A program made the position numbers and the translations under genes. Positions 7,932-17,646 of a stretch of 64,000 bases of DNA are shown here, piece after piece (the first letter of the stretch is position 1; the number at the start of each line of letters is the position of its first letter). The DNA comes from an uncultured Eubacterium sp. (GTDB taxonomy: Bacteria; Bacillota; Clostridia; Oscillospirales; Acutalibacteraceae). The notes under the pieces were generated by a model, which was given only the letters and a program-made list of their open reading frames with translations, made no database searches and was not told the DNA's origin. The stretch covers positions 186,001-250,000 of the forward strand of contig CALWHV010000007.1 in NCBI GenBank assembly GCA_944380545.1, given 5' to 3'.

Positions 7932-8958
7932 TTTGCAAATCCTCAAAGCCCGCCGAGGCGTATATCCTGCCCTCGCTGTCCATTATGACCGCCGTGCAGC
8001 CGTTGAAATCCTCAAGAAAATCGAGCGCCTGCCGCGGCTCCATCTGAAACAGCGCGGTTGAGAGCACATCCGCCAGCGCGGAGTTGGTTGAAACCACGCT
8101 TGCGCTTTGCACTCCTTGGGCGGGCATCAGCGTTTCGGGGCTGATGATATGGCAGTAGCGCGTGCCGCCGACAGTATAATACCGCTGATAATCGCCGCTT
8201 GTAACGACGCTCCGCCCGCCGCCGGCGTTCACAACGGCTATGTAGCCGCCGTTCGGATTTTCTATCCCGACGGTGTAGGGCGCGGAGCCGCCGCCTTTAT
8301 ACCCCACGGTTTTTATATTGCCGCCGAGGTCGATAAGCGCGCTGCTCCAGATATTATTTTCCGTTATAAATTCGCTTATCTTTTCGCATATGAAGCCCTT
8401 GGCGATCGCGCCCGCGTCTATTTGAAGCTCCGGGTCGGCAAAGTAGACGGTGGACTCCTCCTCGTCTATTACAAGGCTGTTTATATCCGTATGCTTATTT
8501 TTTTCGCGCAGGACATCCATATCGGGAAGATATGCGGAATCGGGGCTTTGAGAGGCGTATTCGCGCGCCTCGTGCCAAACGGAAAGCACCGCGCCCATTG
8601 CGATATTCACTCTACCGCCGCTTATCTCATACGCCTCTTTGCCCCAGACAAGCAGGTCTATTATCCTTTTATCCGCCTTTACGGGGGCTTTTGCGGCGTT
8701 TTCGTTTATATATTTAAGATTGACCGAGGAGCCGTAGGAATCGTATATATCATAAAGCTGCGAATATGCTTTAAGCTCGCTATACACGAGCTGAAAATGC
8801 GAGTCAAACGCCTGCTGCGAGGAATCGGCGGCGGTTATCGAGCACGCAGTGTCAAAAAGATCAAGAAAGCTTTTTGAATACGACTGCGGCACCTTTTCGC
8901 ACGCGGCAAGCGAAAGCAAAACAAAAAGGGAGAGCAACAAAGAAATCGTTTTTTTCAT
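7921..8958 (-). CDS. apbE: FAD:protein FMN transferase, lipoprotein
   Basis: A 345-residue ApbE-family enzyme that attaches FMN through a phosphoester bond to a Thr of target proteins. The signal peptide ends in a lipobox LSLAAC with Cys20. Family motifs are visible: GAIAKGFICEKI (FAD site) near residue 189, ALIDLGGNIKTVG near residue 215, and SGDYQRYYTVGGTRYCHIIS with the catalytic His near residue 270. It lies 15 bases after rnfB. The likely substrates are the SGAT threonines of RnfG and RnfD encoded just upstream in the same operon, on the outer face of the membrane. Confidence 0.95.
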   Translation of the reverse strand: MKKTISLLLSLFVLLSLAACEKVPQSYSKSFLDLFDTACSITAADSSQQAFDSHFQLVYSELKAYSQLYDIYDSYGSSVNLKYINENAAKAPVKADKRIIDLLVWGKEAYEISGGRVNIAMGAVLSVWHEAREYASQSPDSAYLPDMDVLREKNKHTDINSLVIDEEESTVYFADPELQIDAGAIAKGFICEKISEFITENNIWSSALIDLGGNIKTVGYKGGGSAPYTVGIENPNGGYIAVVNAGGGRSVVTSGDYQRYYTVGGTRYCHIISPETLMPAQGVQSASVVSTNSALADVLSTALFQMEPRQALDFLEDFNGCTAVIMDSEGRIYASAGFEDLQNEN

Positions 8959-8973
8959 TGCTCTTCCCCCTTT

Positions 8974-9774
8974 TTAATTATATTTTCTTATGACCTTTGA
9001 CGGGCATTTTTCGGCGCACAAGCCGCAAGCCGTGCATTTAGTATAATCTATCCTTGCAAGATTATCAACGACCTTGATAGCGCCGGACGGGCAGTTCCTT
9101 TCGCAAAGGCCGCAGCCTATGCAGCCCGCCTGGCAGTTTACCTTTACCACCTTGCCGCGCTGCTTGTTTGAGCACTGCACGCGGTAGACGGAATTTGCCG
9201 GCACCAGCTCTATGAGCTGCTGAGGGCAGGTCTTTACGCATTTGCCGCACGCAACGCACAGCTCCGGCTCAACGACCGCCTTGCCGTTTATGATGCGGAT
9301 AGCCTTGCTGTCGCACACGGCGACGCAGCTTCCGTAGCCCATACAGCCGAAAGAGCAGCTCATATCTCCGCGCCCGAGCGCGAATTTAACTGCGGTGCAG
9401 GTTTTTGTGCCGTAATAATCAAATTTTTTGGTTCTGAGATCCGTGGTGCCGGAGCAGCGGACAAACGCCACATGACGCTCCATCTTGCCCGCCTCAACGC
9501 CCATTATGGCGGCTATCTTATCCGCGCCCGCCTGACCGGCGACGGTGCATGCAGTTACGGGCGCCTCGCCCTTTACAATAGCGCTTGCAAGCGCGTCGCA
9601 CCCGGCATAGCCGCACGCGCCGCAGTTGTTTCCGGCAAGACATTCGCGCACCTCCGCCTCGCGCTCGTCCACTTCAACATGAAAAGCCTTTTCCGCGATA
9701 CTGAGCAGCACGGCTATCGCAACGCCGACCGCGGCTACAACAGCGGTGGCTATCAGCACTGCCTGAACATTCAT
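8974..9774 (-). CDS. rnfB: Ion-translocating ferredoxin:NAD oxidoreductase subunit B
   Basis: A 266-residue electron-entry subunit. It has an N-terminal membrane helix (residues 5-27), the Fe-S cluster motif [11 protein letters not shown] near residue 49, a Cys-rich middle with [12 protein letters not shown], then ferredoxin-type 4Fe-4S pairs [22 protein letters not shown] and [11 protein letters not shown]. It accepts electrons from reduced ferredoxin and passes them into the membrane part of Rnf. ATG at 9774 follows GGAGG. Sixth gene of the rnf operon. Confidence 0.96.
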   Translation of the reverse strand: MNVQAVLIATAVVAAVGVAIAVLLSIAEKAFHVEVDEREAEVRECLAGNNCGACGYAGCDALASAIVKGEAPVTACTVAGQAGADKIAAIMGVEAGKMERHVAFVRCSGTTDLRTKKFDYYGTKTCTAVKFALGRGDMSCSFGCMGYGSCVAVCDSKAIRIINGKAVVEPELCVACGKCVKTCPQQLIELVPANSVYRVQCSNKQRGKVVKVNCQAGCIGCGLCERNCPSGAIKVVDNLARIDYTKCTACGLCAEKCPSKVIRKYN

Positions 9775-9789
9775 ATACGCATTACCTCC

Positions 9790-10368
9790 TTAAGCGAGCG
9801 AGCTGAAGCCGTAAAACGCGATTGCCATAAGGCAAGCGGTTAAAAGCACGCTCGGCGTGCCGCGAAACGCCTTTGGCACATCGTTGCTCTCTGTTTTTTC
9901 ACGGATGCCGGCAAGGATGATTATGGCTATTGCATAGCCGACCGCGGTGCCGAGACCCGTTACAACGGAGGTGATGAAATCATTGCCGTCCTGCACATTT
10001 GTGAGCGCCACGCCGAGCACGGCGCAGTTTGTGGTGATGAGCGGCAGATAGATGCCGAGCGCCTTGTGGAGCTTCGGCACGAATTTCTTGAGAAACAGCT
10101 CTATAAACTGAACGAGCGCGGCGATGACGAGTATGAATATGATGGTGTTCAGATATTCAAGGCCGAGCTTGGCGATAACGCCGTTATAGAGCAGATTCGT
10201 TACCGCGCTTGCGATGGTGATAACGAATATTACCGCACCGCCCATTCCGGCAGCGGTCTTTATATTTTTAGAAACCCCGATAAAGGAGCATATGCCGAGG
10301 AACTGACTTAAAACAACATTGTTTATCAGCGCCGTTGTGAGCACCACGAGAAGAAGAGTTTTAAACAT
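9790..10368 (-). CDS. rnfA: Rnf complex integral membrane subunit A
   Basis: A 192-residue polytopic protein with about six membrane helices, starting MFKTLLLVVLTTALINNVVL and containing LGICSFIGVSKN and the symmetric ITTNCAVLGVAL. The conserved Cys in each half-repeat bind the intramembrane Fe-S cluster shared with RnfE. Its ATG shares a base with the rnfE stop. Confidence 0.96.
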   Translation of the reverse strand: MFKTLLLVVLTTALINNVVLSQFLGICSFIGVSKNIKTAAGMGGAVIFVITIASAVTNLLYNGVIAKLGLEYLNTIIFILVIAALVQFIELFLKKFVPKLHKALGIYLPLITTNCAVLGVALTNVQDGNDFITSVVTGLGTAVGYAIAIIILAGIREKTESNDVPKAFRGTPSVLLTACLMAIAFYGFSSLA

Positions 10369-11045
10369 TATTCATCGCCCTCCTTTTTGCCGTTGCAGGA
10401 AAGCGAGCAATGCAGGCAGTCGCCCGCGCACTCGTCCTTAACATGGCGGTTGGCGCCCTTGAGCCCCAGCTTGTTTTGAACAGCGGCAAGAAACGCCAGC
10501 ACAAGAAACGCGCCGGGGGCGAGGATGAATATTGAAACGCCCTCGTAGCTTTCGGGCAGTATCTGAAGCCCGAAGCATTTGCCCGTGCCGATTATCTCTC
10601 TGAGCGCGCCGATGGCGATAAGCCCTATCGTGAAGCCGAGACCCATACCGATGCCGTCAAACACGGAGGGCAGCACCTTGTTCTTTGCCGCGTAGCTTTC
10701 GGCGCGGCCGAGGATTATGCAGTTTACGACGATCAGCGGGATATAGAGACCGAGCGCATCGTAGACCGATTTTACATAGGCGTGGAGCAGCAGCTCAACT
10801 ATTGTTACGAACGACGCCACGATAACGATATACGCCGGCATACGAACGCCGTTCGGAATGACCTTTCTGAGCGCCGAGATCATAAGATTGCTCATAACGA
10901 GCACCGCCGTGGTGGCAAGACCCATACCCACGCCGTTTACCGCCGAGGTGGTTACGGCGAGCGTGGGGCACATACCGAGCATCAGCACGAAGATCGGATT
11001 TTCGGTGATTATTCCGTTTTTAAGCCTTTCAACTATCGGATTCAC
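10368..11045 (-). CDS. rnfE: Rnf complex integral membrane subunit E
   Basis: A 225-residue homologue of RnfA with about six membrane helices, with LGMCPTLAVTTSAVNGVGMG near residue 23 and VVNCIILGRAES near residue 107, which place the cluster-binding Cys. It starts with GTG at 11045 after GGAGG, directly behind rnfG. The C-terminus carries an extra Cys-rich tail, DECAGDCLHCSLSCNG, with four Cys in 12 residues. Such a tail appears in some clostridial RnfE proteins and may bind a metal. Confidence 0.95.
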   Translation of the reverse strand: MNPIVERLKNGIITENPIFVLMLGMCPTLAVTTSAVNGVGMGLATTAVLVMSNLMISALRKVIPNGVRMPAYIVIVASFVTIVELLLHAYVKSVYDALGLYIPLIVVNCIILGRAESYAAKNKVLPSVFDGIGMGLGFTIGLIAIGALREIIGTGKCFGLQILPESYEGVSIFILAPGAFLVLAFLAAVQNKLGLKGANRHVKDECAGDCLHCSLSCNGKKEGDE

Positions 11046-11047
11046 GC

Positions 11048-11671
11048 TCAGCCCTCCTTCAGCACTTCGCTGTACGCCGCAAGCGCGGTGTTTACCGCCT
11101 CGGTAACTGCGTTTGTGGTTACGGTCGCGCCGCTTATGGCGTCTATCTGATTGCCTGCTGCGCCGCCGCCCTTAACATATTCTATCTTATCCGCCGCCTT
11201 GCCGGAGAACTGCGAAGCAAAGCCCGGCTCCGTGCATTTGGCGCCGAGACCCGCCGTTTCGCTGTTAGACAAAACGGAGAAGCCCGTTATCTTATCCGCC
11301 GCGGAATCAATGCCTACGGCGACCGAAATATCGCCGCCGTAGCCGTTGGGAGAAACGGCGGCAACAACAAAGCCGATGTCCGCGCCCGTTTCATCCTTTG
11401 CAAAAAGGATATCCGTAACGGTGCAGCCGGAAAGGCCCGCTTGCGCCGCTGCGGCGTTTGCCTGCTGGATAAGCGAATCGGCGTCCTGCGGGGATTCAAA
11501 CACGGCGCCGGGATAAACGCTTTCATACGCCTCAAGGCGCGCGCTTTCCTCCGCCGCGGCGATGGGCGCCTTTGTGACCTCGTACACTGCGGCGAGCGCA
11601 AGGCCTGCAACAAGCGTTATAACAAGAAGCGCCGCGCAGTTTTTAAGAAATGATGATTTCTGCTTTGCCAC
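11048..11671 (-). CDS. rnfG: Rnf complex subunit G with covalent FMN
   Basis: A 207-residue protein with one N-terminal membrane helix and an outward FMN-binding domain. The flavinylation motif is ISGATVTTNAV near residue 177, where the Thr receives FMN from ApbE. GTG start at 11671 overlaps the ribosome site formed by the end of rnfD (GGAGGCG). Confidence 0.95.
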   Translation of the reverse strand: MAKQKSSFLKNCAALLVITLVAGLALAAVYEVTKAPIAAAEESARLEAYESVYPGAVFESPQDADSLIQQANAAAAQAGLSGCTVTDILFAKDETGADIGFVVAAVSPNGYGGDISVAVGIDSAADKITGFSVLSNSETAGLGAKCTEPGFASQFSGKAADKIEYVKGGGAAGNQIDAISGATVTTNAVTEAVNTALAAYSEVLKEG

Positions 11672-11674
11672 CGC

Positions 11675-12616
11675 TTACGCCTCCTTCTTATCCTTCTTTT
11701 TAACGCCGAACGGCCTCGGAACGGTTATCTTTTCAATGATGGGCACAAGCAGATTGCTGATGATTATGGCGTAAGAAACGCCCTCCGCGCTTGAACCGAG
11801 AATTCTGAAAACAGCCGTTAAAAAGCCTATCAGCACGGCGTATACGACCTGACCCCATTTTGTGACGGGGCTGGTGGTGTAGTCCGTTGCCATAAAGAAC
11901 GCGCCCGCCATAAGGCCGCCCGTAAGAAGCTGGCCGAGCATAAACTGCCAGGTGGGAACGCCGCTTGCCGCGCTCTGAAAGATAAATATGAAGAGCGCCG
12001 ACGAAAGTATGTATATAAGCGGTATGCGCGGGGAGATGACCTTTTTTATCATCAGATAAAGCCCGCCCGCAAGGATGCAAACTATCGAGACCTCGCCTAT
12101 GCAGCCCGTTCTGAGACCGAGAAACGCATCCAGCAGATCAACGCTGCCGCCGCTTTTGAGCACGGCAAGCGGAGTTGCGCCGGAAACGCCGTCCACCGAA
12201 AAATCGGTCATCCGCGAGGCAAAGGATATAAGCAGGAAGCAGCGCGCGGCAAGCGCCGGGTTCATAATATTCTGGCCGATGCCGCCGAACAGCATTTTTA
12301 CAACAACGATGGCGAACACGCCGCCCACAGCCGGCACCCACCAGGCAACATCCGGCGGCATATTGAGCGCAAGTATCAGACCTGTTACAACGGCGCTGAG
12401 ATCAAAAACGGTTATGGGCTTTTTAGTTATAAGCTCGAACACTGCCTCGCTTATAACGCAGCTTAAAACCGAAGATATTATCACGAACAGCGCGTTGAGC
12501 CCGAAATGGACAACGCCGAAAATCAGCGTGGGGGCAAGCGCTATGCACACATCGAGCATAATCTTTGTTGTGCTGCTCTTATCCCTTATATGAGGTGAAA
12601 CGGAAACATTATACAT
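11675..12616 (-). CDS. rnfD: Rnf complex subunit D, FMN-bearing membrane protein
   Basis: A 313-residue protein with about nine membrane helices. The flavinylation site is DGVSGATPLAVLK near residue 150, whose Thr carries covalent FMN. The C-terminal ATDYTTSPVTKWGQ is typical of the RnfD/NqrB family. RnfD is thought to form part of the ion path. It starts one base inside the rnfC stop. Confidence 0.95.
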   Translation of the reverse strand: MYNVSVSPHIRDKSSTTKIMLDVCIALAPTLIFGVVHFGLNALFVIISSVLSCVISEAVFELITKKPITVFDLSAVVTGLILALNMPPDVAWWVPAVGGVFAIVVVKMLFGGIGQNIMNPALAARCFLLISFASRMTDFSVDGVSGATPLAVLKSGGSVDLLDAFLGLRTGCIGEVSIVCILAGGLYLMIKKVISPRIPLIYILSSALFIFIFQSAASGVPTWQFMLGQLLTGGLMAGAFFMATDYTTSPVTKWGQVVYAVLIGFLTAVFRILGSSAEGVSYAIIISNLLVPIIEKITVPRPFGVKKKDKKEA

Positions 12617-13953
12617 CAGCTCTTGACCTCCTGCGCCTTGGCTTTTGCCGCCCTGACCTGCGCCTTTGCAAGCTTAAAGGTCTGCGTGAGCGGCCTTTTG
12701 GCGGGGCACACATATGTGCAGCAGCCGCACTCTATACATTCCATACCGCCGAGCGAAACAAAGCGCTCGTAATCCTCCGCCTTTGCGGCGTGAGCCATAA
12801 GCTGCGGCACAAGCCCCTGCGGGCACACGCCCACGCACCTGCCGCATCTGATGCAGGCGGTGGTTTTCATCTTTTCCACATCATCGCGCGTGAGGGCAAG
12901 CAGGCAGGAAAAGGTTTTGGTTATCGGCACATTCAGATCGCCTATCGCCGTGCCCATCATAGGACCGCCGCTTATAAGCTTATGCGTGTCCGCGCTCAGC
13001 CCGCCGCACTGCTCTGCGGCGTCCGCCGCAGAAATTCCGAGCGGCACATCGGCGTTGCAGGGGGTGTTCATCCCCTTGCCGGTGAAGGTGACTATTCTGT
13101 GGATGAGCGGCTTGTTTTCACACACCGCCTCAAAGATAGCAAAGGCGGTGGCAACATTGAGCACCACTACGCCCGCGTCCGCCGGCAGCATATGGGAATT
13201 TATCTTCCTGCCCGTAACGCTTGCAATCAGCCGGCGCTCGCCGCCCTGCGGGTATCTTGTTTTCAGCGATGCAACGCTTATGCGCTCAAGCCCCTTACAT
13301 TCCTCCGAAAACACCTTTACGGCCTCCGGCTTATTATCCTCTATTGCAATAACCGCCTTTGCCGACGGGAACAGGCGAAGCGCTATTGAAACGCCGGTAA
13401 GTATATTTCCGGCGCGCTCCACCATAAGGCGGTAATCCGAGGTGATATAAGGCTCGCACTCCGCGCCGTTTATAATCAGATAATCTATATTTTCCGCGTT
13501 TTTGGGCGTGAGCTTTACCGCCGTGGGGAAGCCGGCGCCGCCCATTCCCACGATGCCGGAATCGGCTATAACGGCGGCTATATCCTTTGCGGACAGCTCG
13601 TTGGGGTCGCGCGCCTCTCCGAAGCCGGCAGCGCACTCGTCCTCAAAATCATTTTCAACGACCACGCATTTTGACGCTCTGCCGTTTGCGCACAGCCGCT
13701 CCTCAACCGCCTTTACCTTGCCGGAAACGGAGGAAAAAACGGGGCTTGAAACGGCGCCCTGAGCAGCCGCCAGAAGCGAGCCCTTGAGCACCCTGTCTCC
13801 CGGCTTAACAACGGGCGACGCGGGCGCGCCGATATGCTGGCTTAAAGGAAACACCATTTCCTTTGCCGCCTGTATTTTTATCACGGGTGCGTTTTCCGAA
13901 AAACGCTTGCCGTCAAACGGGTGTATGCCCGACCTAAAGGGTACCTTTTTCAT
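12616..13953 (-). CDS. rnfC: Rnf complex subunit C (NAD-reducing)
   Basis: A 445-residue peripheral subunit that reduces NAD with electrons from the complex. It has an N-terminal barrel-sandwich domain, the nucleotide and FMN-binding segment GMGGAGFPTAVKL with INGAECEPYITSDY near residue 165, and two 4Fe-4S motifs, CIRCGRCVGVCPQGL and CIECGCCTYVCPAKRPL, near the C-terminus. ATG at 13953 (AAGGAG 8 bases upstream) is chosen over 13983 because the promoter at 13974-14002 would start transcription inside the longer form. It is the first gene of the operon. Confidence 0.95.
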   Translation of the reverse strand: MKKVPFRSGIHPFDGKRFSENAPVIKIQAAKEMVFPLSQHIGAPASPVVKPGDRVLKGSLLAAAQGAVSSPVFSSVSGKVKAVEERLCANGRASKCVVVENDFEDECAAGFGEARDPNELSAKDIAAVIADSGIVGMGGAGFPTAVKLTPKNAENIDYLIINGAECEPYITSDYRLMVERAGNILTGVSIALRLFPSAKAVIAIEDNKPEAVKVFSEECKGLERISVASLKTRYPQGGERRLIASVTGRKINSHMLPADAGVVVLNVATAFAIFEAVCENKPLIHRIVTFTGKGMNTPCNADVPLGISAADAAEQCGGLSADTHKLISGGPMMGTAIGDLNVPITKTFSCLLALTRDDVEKMKTTACIRCGRCVGVCPQGLVPQLMAHAAKAEDYERFVSLGGMECIECGCCTYVCPAKRPLTQTFKLAKAQVRAAKAKAQEVKS

Positions 13954-13973
13954 ACGCCACACTCCTTTTTCTA

Positions 13974-14002
13974 ATTCTACCATAACGGCGCGGCTATTTC
14001 AA
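13974..14002 (-). promoter_or_regulatory. Promoter of the rnf operon
   Basis: TTGAAA (13997-14002), a 17-base spacer and TAGAAT (13974-13979) preceded by TGG (extended -10) on the minus strand. It directs ten co-oriented genes down to 6524 and decides the rnfC start. Confidence 0.75.
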
Positions 14003-14026
14003 TTTAAAAATACATAATTTATAATA

Positions 14027-14053
14027 CAAAAAATCCGCGGGAAATCCGCGGAT
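14027..14053 (-). terminator. Intrinsic terminator after the lipoprotein gene
   Basis: An 8-bp GC-rich stem (14033-14040 with 14046-14053) followed on the minus strand by six T. It separates the lipoprotein transcript from the rnf promoter. Confidence 0.85.
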
Positions 14054-14071
14054 AACTTGATTTTATTTGCC

Positions 14072-14485
14072 TTATTGCTTATCCAGCTCTGCGATAAGCT
14101 TATACTCGTCGCTTCCCGGCTCGTAGCTGAGCAAAACCGAGCCGTCGAAGCTTACAAGATAATAGCCCGCAACATCAAAATTGATGGTGCCGTCCGCATT
14201 ATCCGTTCTTTGAGAAACGCGCACCTCAACATAATTGCCCTTATACTTGCCGCCGTCTATATTATACGGATCATCCATATAGCCCACCATATCGTAAGCC
14301 GCGGCATCCTGCGGCAGGCCGAGCTCCTCGGCGGTGCGCGCCTTTACGATATTGACCGCGGAAGCGCCGTCCACAGCCGAATCCTCAAGCGTGGCATTAG
14401 GGTTGTAATCAGAGCAGCCGGCAAACGCAAGCGTTATTGCCAGCAAAAGCGCCGTGAGAGCCGCGGCTGTTTTTGAAAGCTTCAT
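14072..14485 (-). CDS. Small secreted lipoprotein of unknown function
   Basis: A 137-residue protein with a lipoprotein signal ending LAFAGC (Cys24). The mature part has the segments DMVGYMDDPYNIDGGKYKGN and YYLVSFDGSVLLSYEP, which look like a small beta-rich domain. I do not recognise a family. ATG at 14485 has GGAGG 6 bases upstream. It has its own promoter at 14531-14559 inside the end of the preceding gene and a terminator after it, so it is a monocistron between the atp and rnf operons. Confidence 0.75.
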   Translation of the reverse strand: MKLSKTAAALTALLLAITLAFAGCSDYNPNATLEDSAVDGASAVNIVKARTAEELGLPQDAAAYDMVGYMDDPYNIDGGKYKGNYVEVRVSQRTDNADGTINFDVAGYYLVSFDGSVLLSYEPGSDEYKLIAELDKQ

Positions 14486-14530
14486 CAGGTATCCTCCAAC
14501 CAACAATAATTCAGCAGATATATCGAATAT

Positions 14531-14559
14531 ATTATAGCTTTATATTTCCGTCTCGTCAA
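14531..14559 (-). promoter_or_regulatory. Promoter of the small lipoprotein gene
   Basis: TTGACG (14554-14559), 17 bases, TATAAT (14531-14536) on the minus strand. The -35 overlaps the last codons of the HAD-DUF523 gene. Confidence 0.75.
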
Positions 14560-15811
14560 GAAGCTCGGCGACACTGCTTTCGCCGAATATCCTGATGCCG
14601 CATTTAAGCAGCATTTCGGCGGCGACGCCGTTTCCCTCTGTAAGGGCGCCGGTAAAGCTGCCGTCGTATATCTCGCCGCAGCCGCAGGAGGGGCTGCGCT
14701 CCTTGAGCACGGCAAGCCTTGCGCCGCACTCCTCGGCTATATAGAGCGTTTTTTCCGCGCCGCTCACAAACTGAGCCGTAACATCGGCGCCGCTTTTTGA
14801 ATAGACCCTGCCGCCCCGTATCTCGCTCGGTTCGCGCGGCGACTTAAGACCGCCGAAGGTCTCAGGGCAGACGGCAACTATATCAAAATCCTTTTGCAAG
14901 GCGAGAACGGCGGGGTTTTTATTGTTTGAGCCGTTATATTTGCAGTTTTCGCCCAAAAGGCAGGCGGAAACTATAAGGCGCGGCTTTTTGCCGAGCGCGT
15001 ATTTTTCAACAAAGGCGGCGACGCCGTCCCTCTCATTAGAAAGCGTGACATACCGCGCGCTGCGCTTAACGATACCGGCGGCGTTTTCCATTGCCGCACC
15101 GTAGCCGGCGTATTGAAGCATACCTATATCGTTGTCCGCGTCGCCGAACGCCATAACCTCGCCGCTCTCTATTCCGAGGGAGGCGCAAAGCCCGCCGAGC
15201 GCGCCGGATTTATCAACGCCCTTTGCCGTCATCTCTATATCTCCGGCAACGGGCGAGGTGCAGTCCACGCCCGGATGGGAAAACAGGTAATCCCTTATCT
15301 CTTTATAATAAGGCTCGTTATAGTCGAAGCAGAAAAGATTTATCTTTTCAACGCCCTTTTGCGCAAAGGGCATAATATCGTCCTCCGACGCGGTGGAGGC
15401 GGCGTACGCCTCAAGAAATTCGGCGGGCAGGTCCATACCCTTGAAATATTTTTCGCGCCCCTTTTGGGTGTGCTGCGAGCCGTTTTGATAAAACTCGAAA
15501 TACACCGGATACGAGAGCAAAAACGAAAAGATATCGCGCGCGGTCTCGGCCGGCATATACTGCGCGTAAACGGTTTTTGCGCTGTGAAGATCACACACCG
15601 CCGCGCCGTTTGAATAGATCACATAATCAAGAAACGGAAGCTGCTCTATGACTCCGTAAATGACGGACAGCGTGCGCCCGGTTGCAACGGCAAGCTTTAT
15701 TCCGCGCTCGTGCGCCTGTGAAAGCGCGCGGACATTCCCCGGCGAAACGGTGATATGGTCCGCGCCGAGCAGTGTGCCGTCCAGATCGCAGGCTATCAGT
15801 TTTACAGCCAT
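14540..15811 (-). CDS. HAD-IIB (Cof-type) hydrolase fused to a DUF523 domain
   Basis: A 423-residue two-domain protein. Residues 1-275 are a Cof/YbjI-type HAD phosphatase: catalytic DLDGTLLG with Asp9 and Asp11, AVATGR, and EVMAFGDADNDIGML near the domain end. Residues 280-423 are a full DUF523 domain: SACLLGENCKYNG (Cys284, Cys290), VCPETFGGLKSPREPSEI (Cys315) and SPSCGCGEIYDG (Cys376, Cys378). DUF523 includes thiouracil desulfurases (TudS) that use a 4Fe-4S cluster held by three of these Cys. ATG at 15811 follows GGAGG and lies 21 bases after atpC, with no terminator visible between, so it probably ends the atp transcript. Phosphatase substrate unknown; desulfurase activity is inferred from the family only. 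Confidence 0.88.
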   Translation of the reverse strand: MAVKLIACDLDGTLLGADHITVSPGNVRALSQAHERGIKLAVATGRTLSVIYGVIEQLPFLDYVIYSNGAAVCDLHSAKTVYAQYMPAETARDIFSFLLSYPVYFEFYQNGSQHTQKGREKYFKGMDLPAEFLEAYAASTASEDDIMPFAQKGVEKINLFCFDYNEPYYKEIRDYLFSHPGVDCTSPVAGDIEMTAKGVDKSGALGGLCASLGIESGEVMAFGDADNDIGMLQYAGYGAAMENAAGIVKRSARYVTLSNERDGVAAFVEKYALGKKPRLIVSACLLGENCKYNGSNNKNPAVLALQKDFDIVAVCPETFGGLKSPREPSEIRGGRVYSKSGADVTAQFVSGAEKTLYIAEECGARLAVLKERSPSCGCGEIYDGSFTGALTEGNGVAAEMLLKCGIRIFGESSVAELLDETEI

Positions 15812-15832
15812 AAATTACCTCCGAAAATCAAA

Positions 15833-16245
15833 TCATATCTCGTGCCTGTTTTTGACCTTTATCCTCTCCATAGCGCGGGAGAGGTTTGCCTTGGTAACAT
15901 AATAGTCAAACTGGCTCATCTTCTGGCGAAGCTCCTCCTCGGCCCTTTCCTTTGCCTCCTCGGCGCGGCGTCTGTCTATCTCCTCGGGCAGCTCAACGGA
16001 AACGCATATCATAGTTGCCTCGCCGCTGAGGAACTCCAAAAACCCGTCGCCCACGAACGCCTCCTTCACCTCGCCGCCGGCTGTTTTGAGCCTCATCTCG
16101 CCGGCGTCGACAGGCATAACGGCGTTGCAGTGGCGCGCAAGGAAGGTAACGGCGCCGCCGTCGATATACGGCACGGTAAGGCTCTGCGCCTCGCCGTCAA
16201 AAAACACCTTGTTTGACGCTACTATTTTTACCCTGAAAGTCTCCA

Positions 16246-16246
<1 letters not shown>
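15833..16246 (-). CDS. atpC: ATP synthase F1 epsilon subunit
   Basis: A 137-residue epsilon subunit: N-terminal beta-sandwich (FRVKIVASNKVFFDGEAQSL, GGAVTFLARHCNAVMPV) and a C-terminal helical hairpin beginning at DRRRAEEAKERAEEELRQ. It sits on the central stalk with gamma and can inhibit hydrolysis. The start ATG at 16246 overlaps the atpD stop (TGATG); TTG at 16249 is less likely. The usual ARHCNA differs slightly from the common PxHxPL motif. Confidence 0.93.
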
Positions 16247-17634
<1,388 letters not shown>

Positions 17635-17646
17635 TTAGGATTCCTC

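Noticed and set aside
8107..8877. Plus-strand frame of 256 codons inside apbE
   Set aside because: Antisense shadow of a well-supported ApbE gene; composition rich in Arg, Gly, Ala without motifs.
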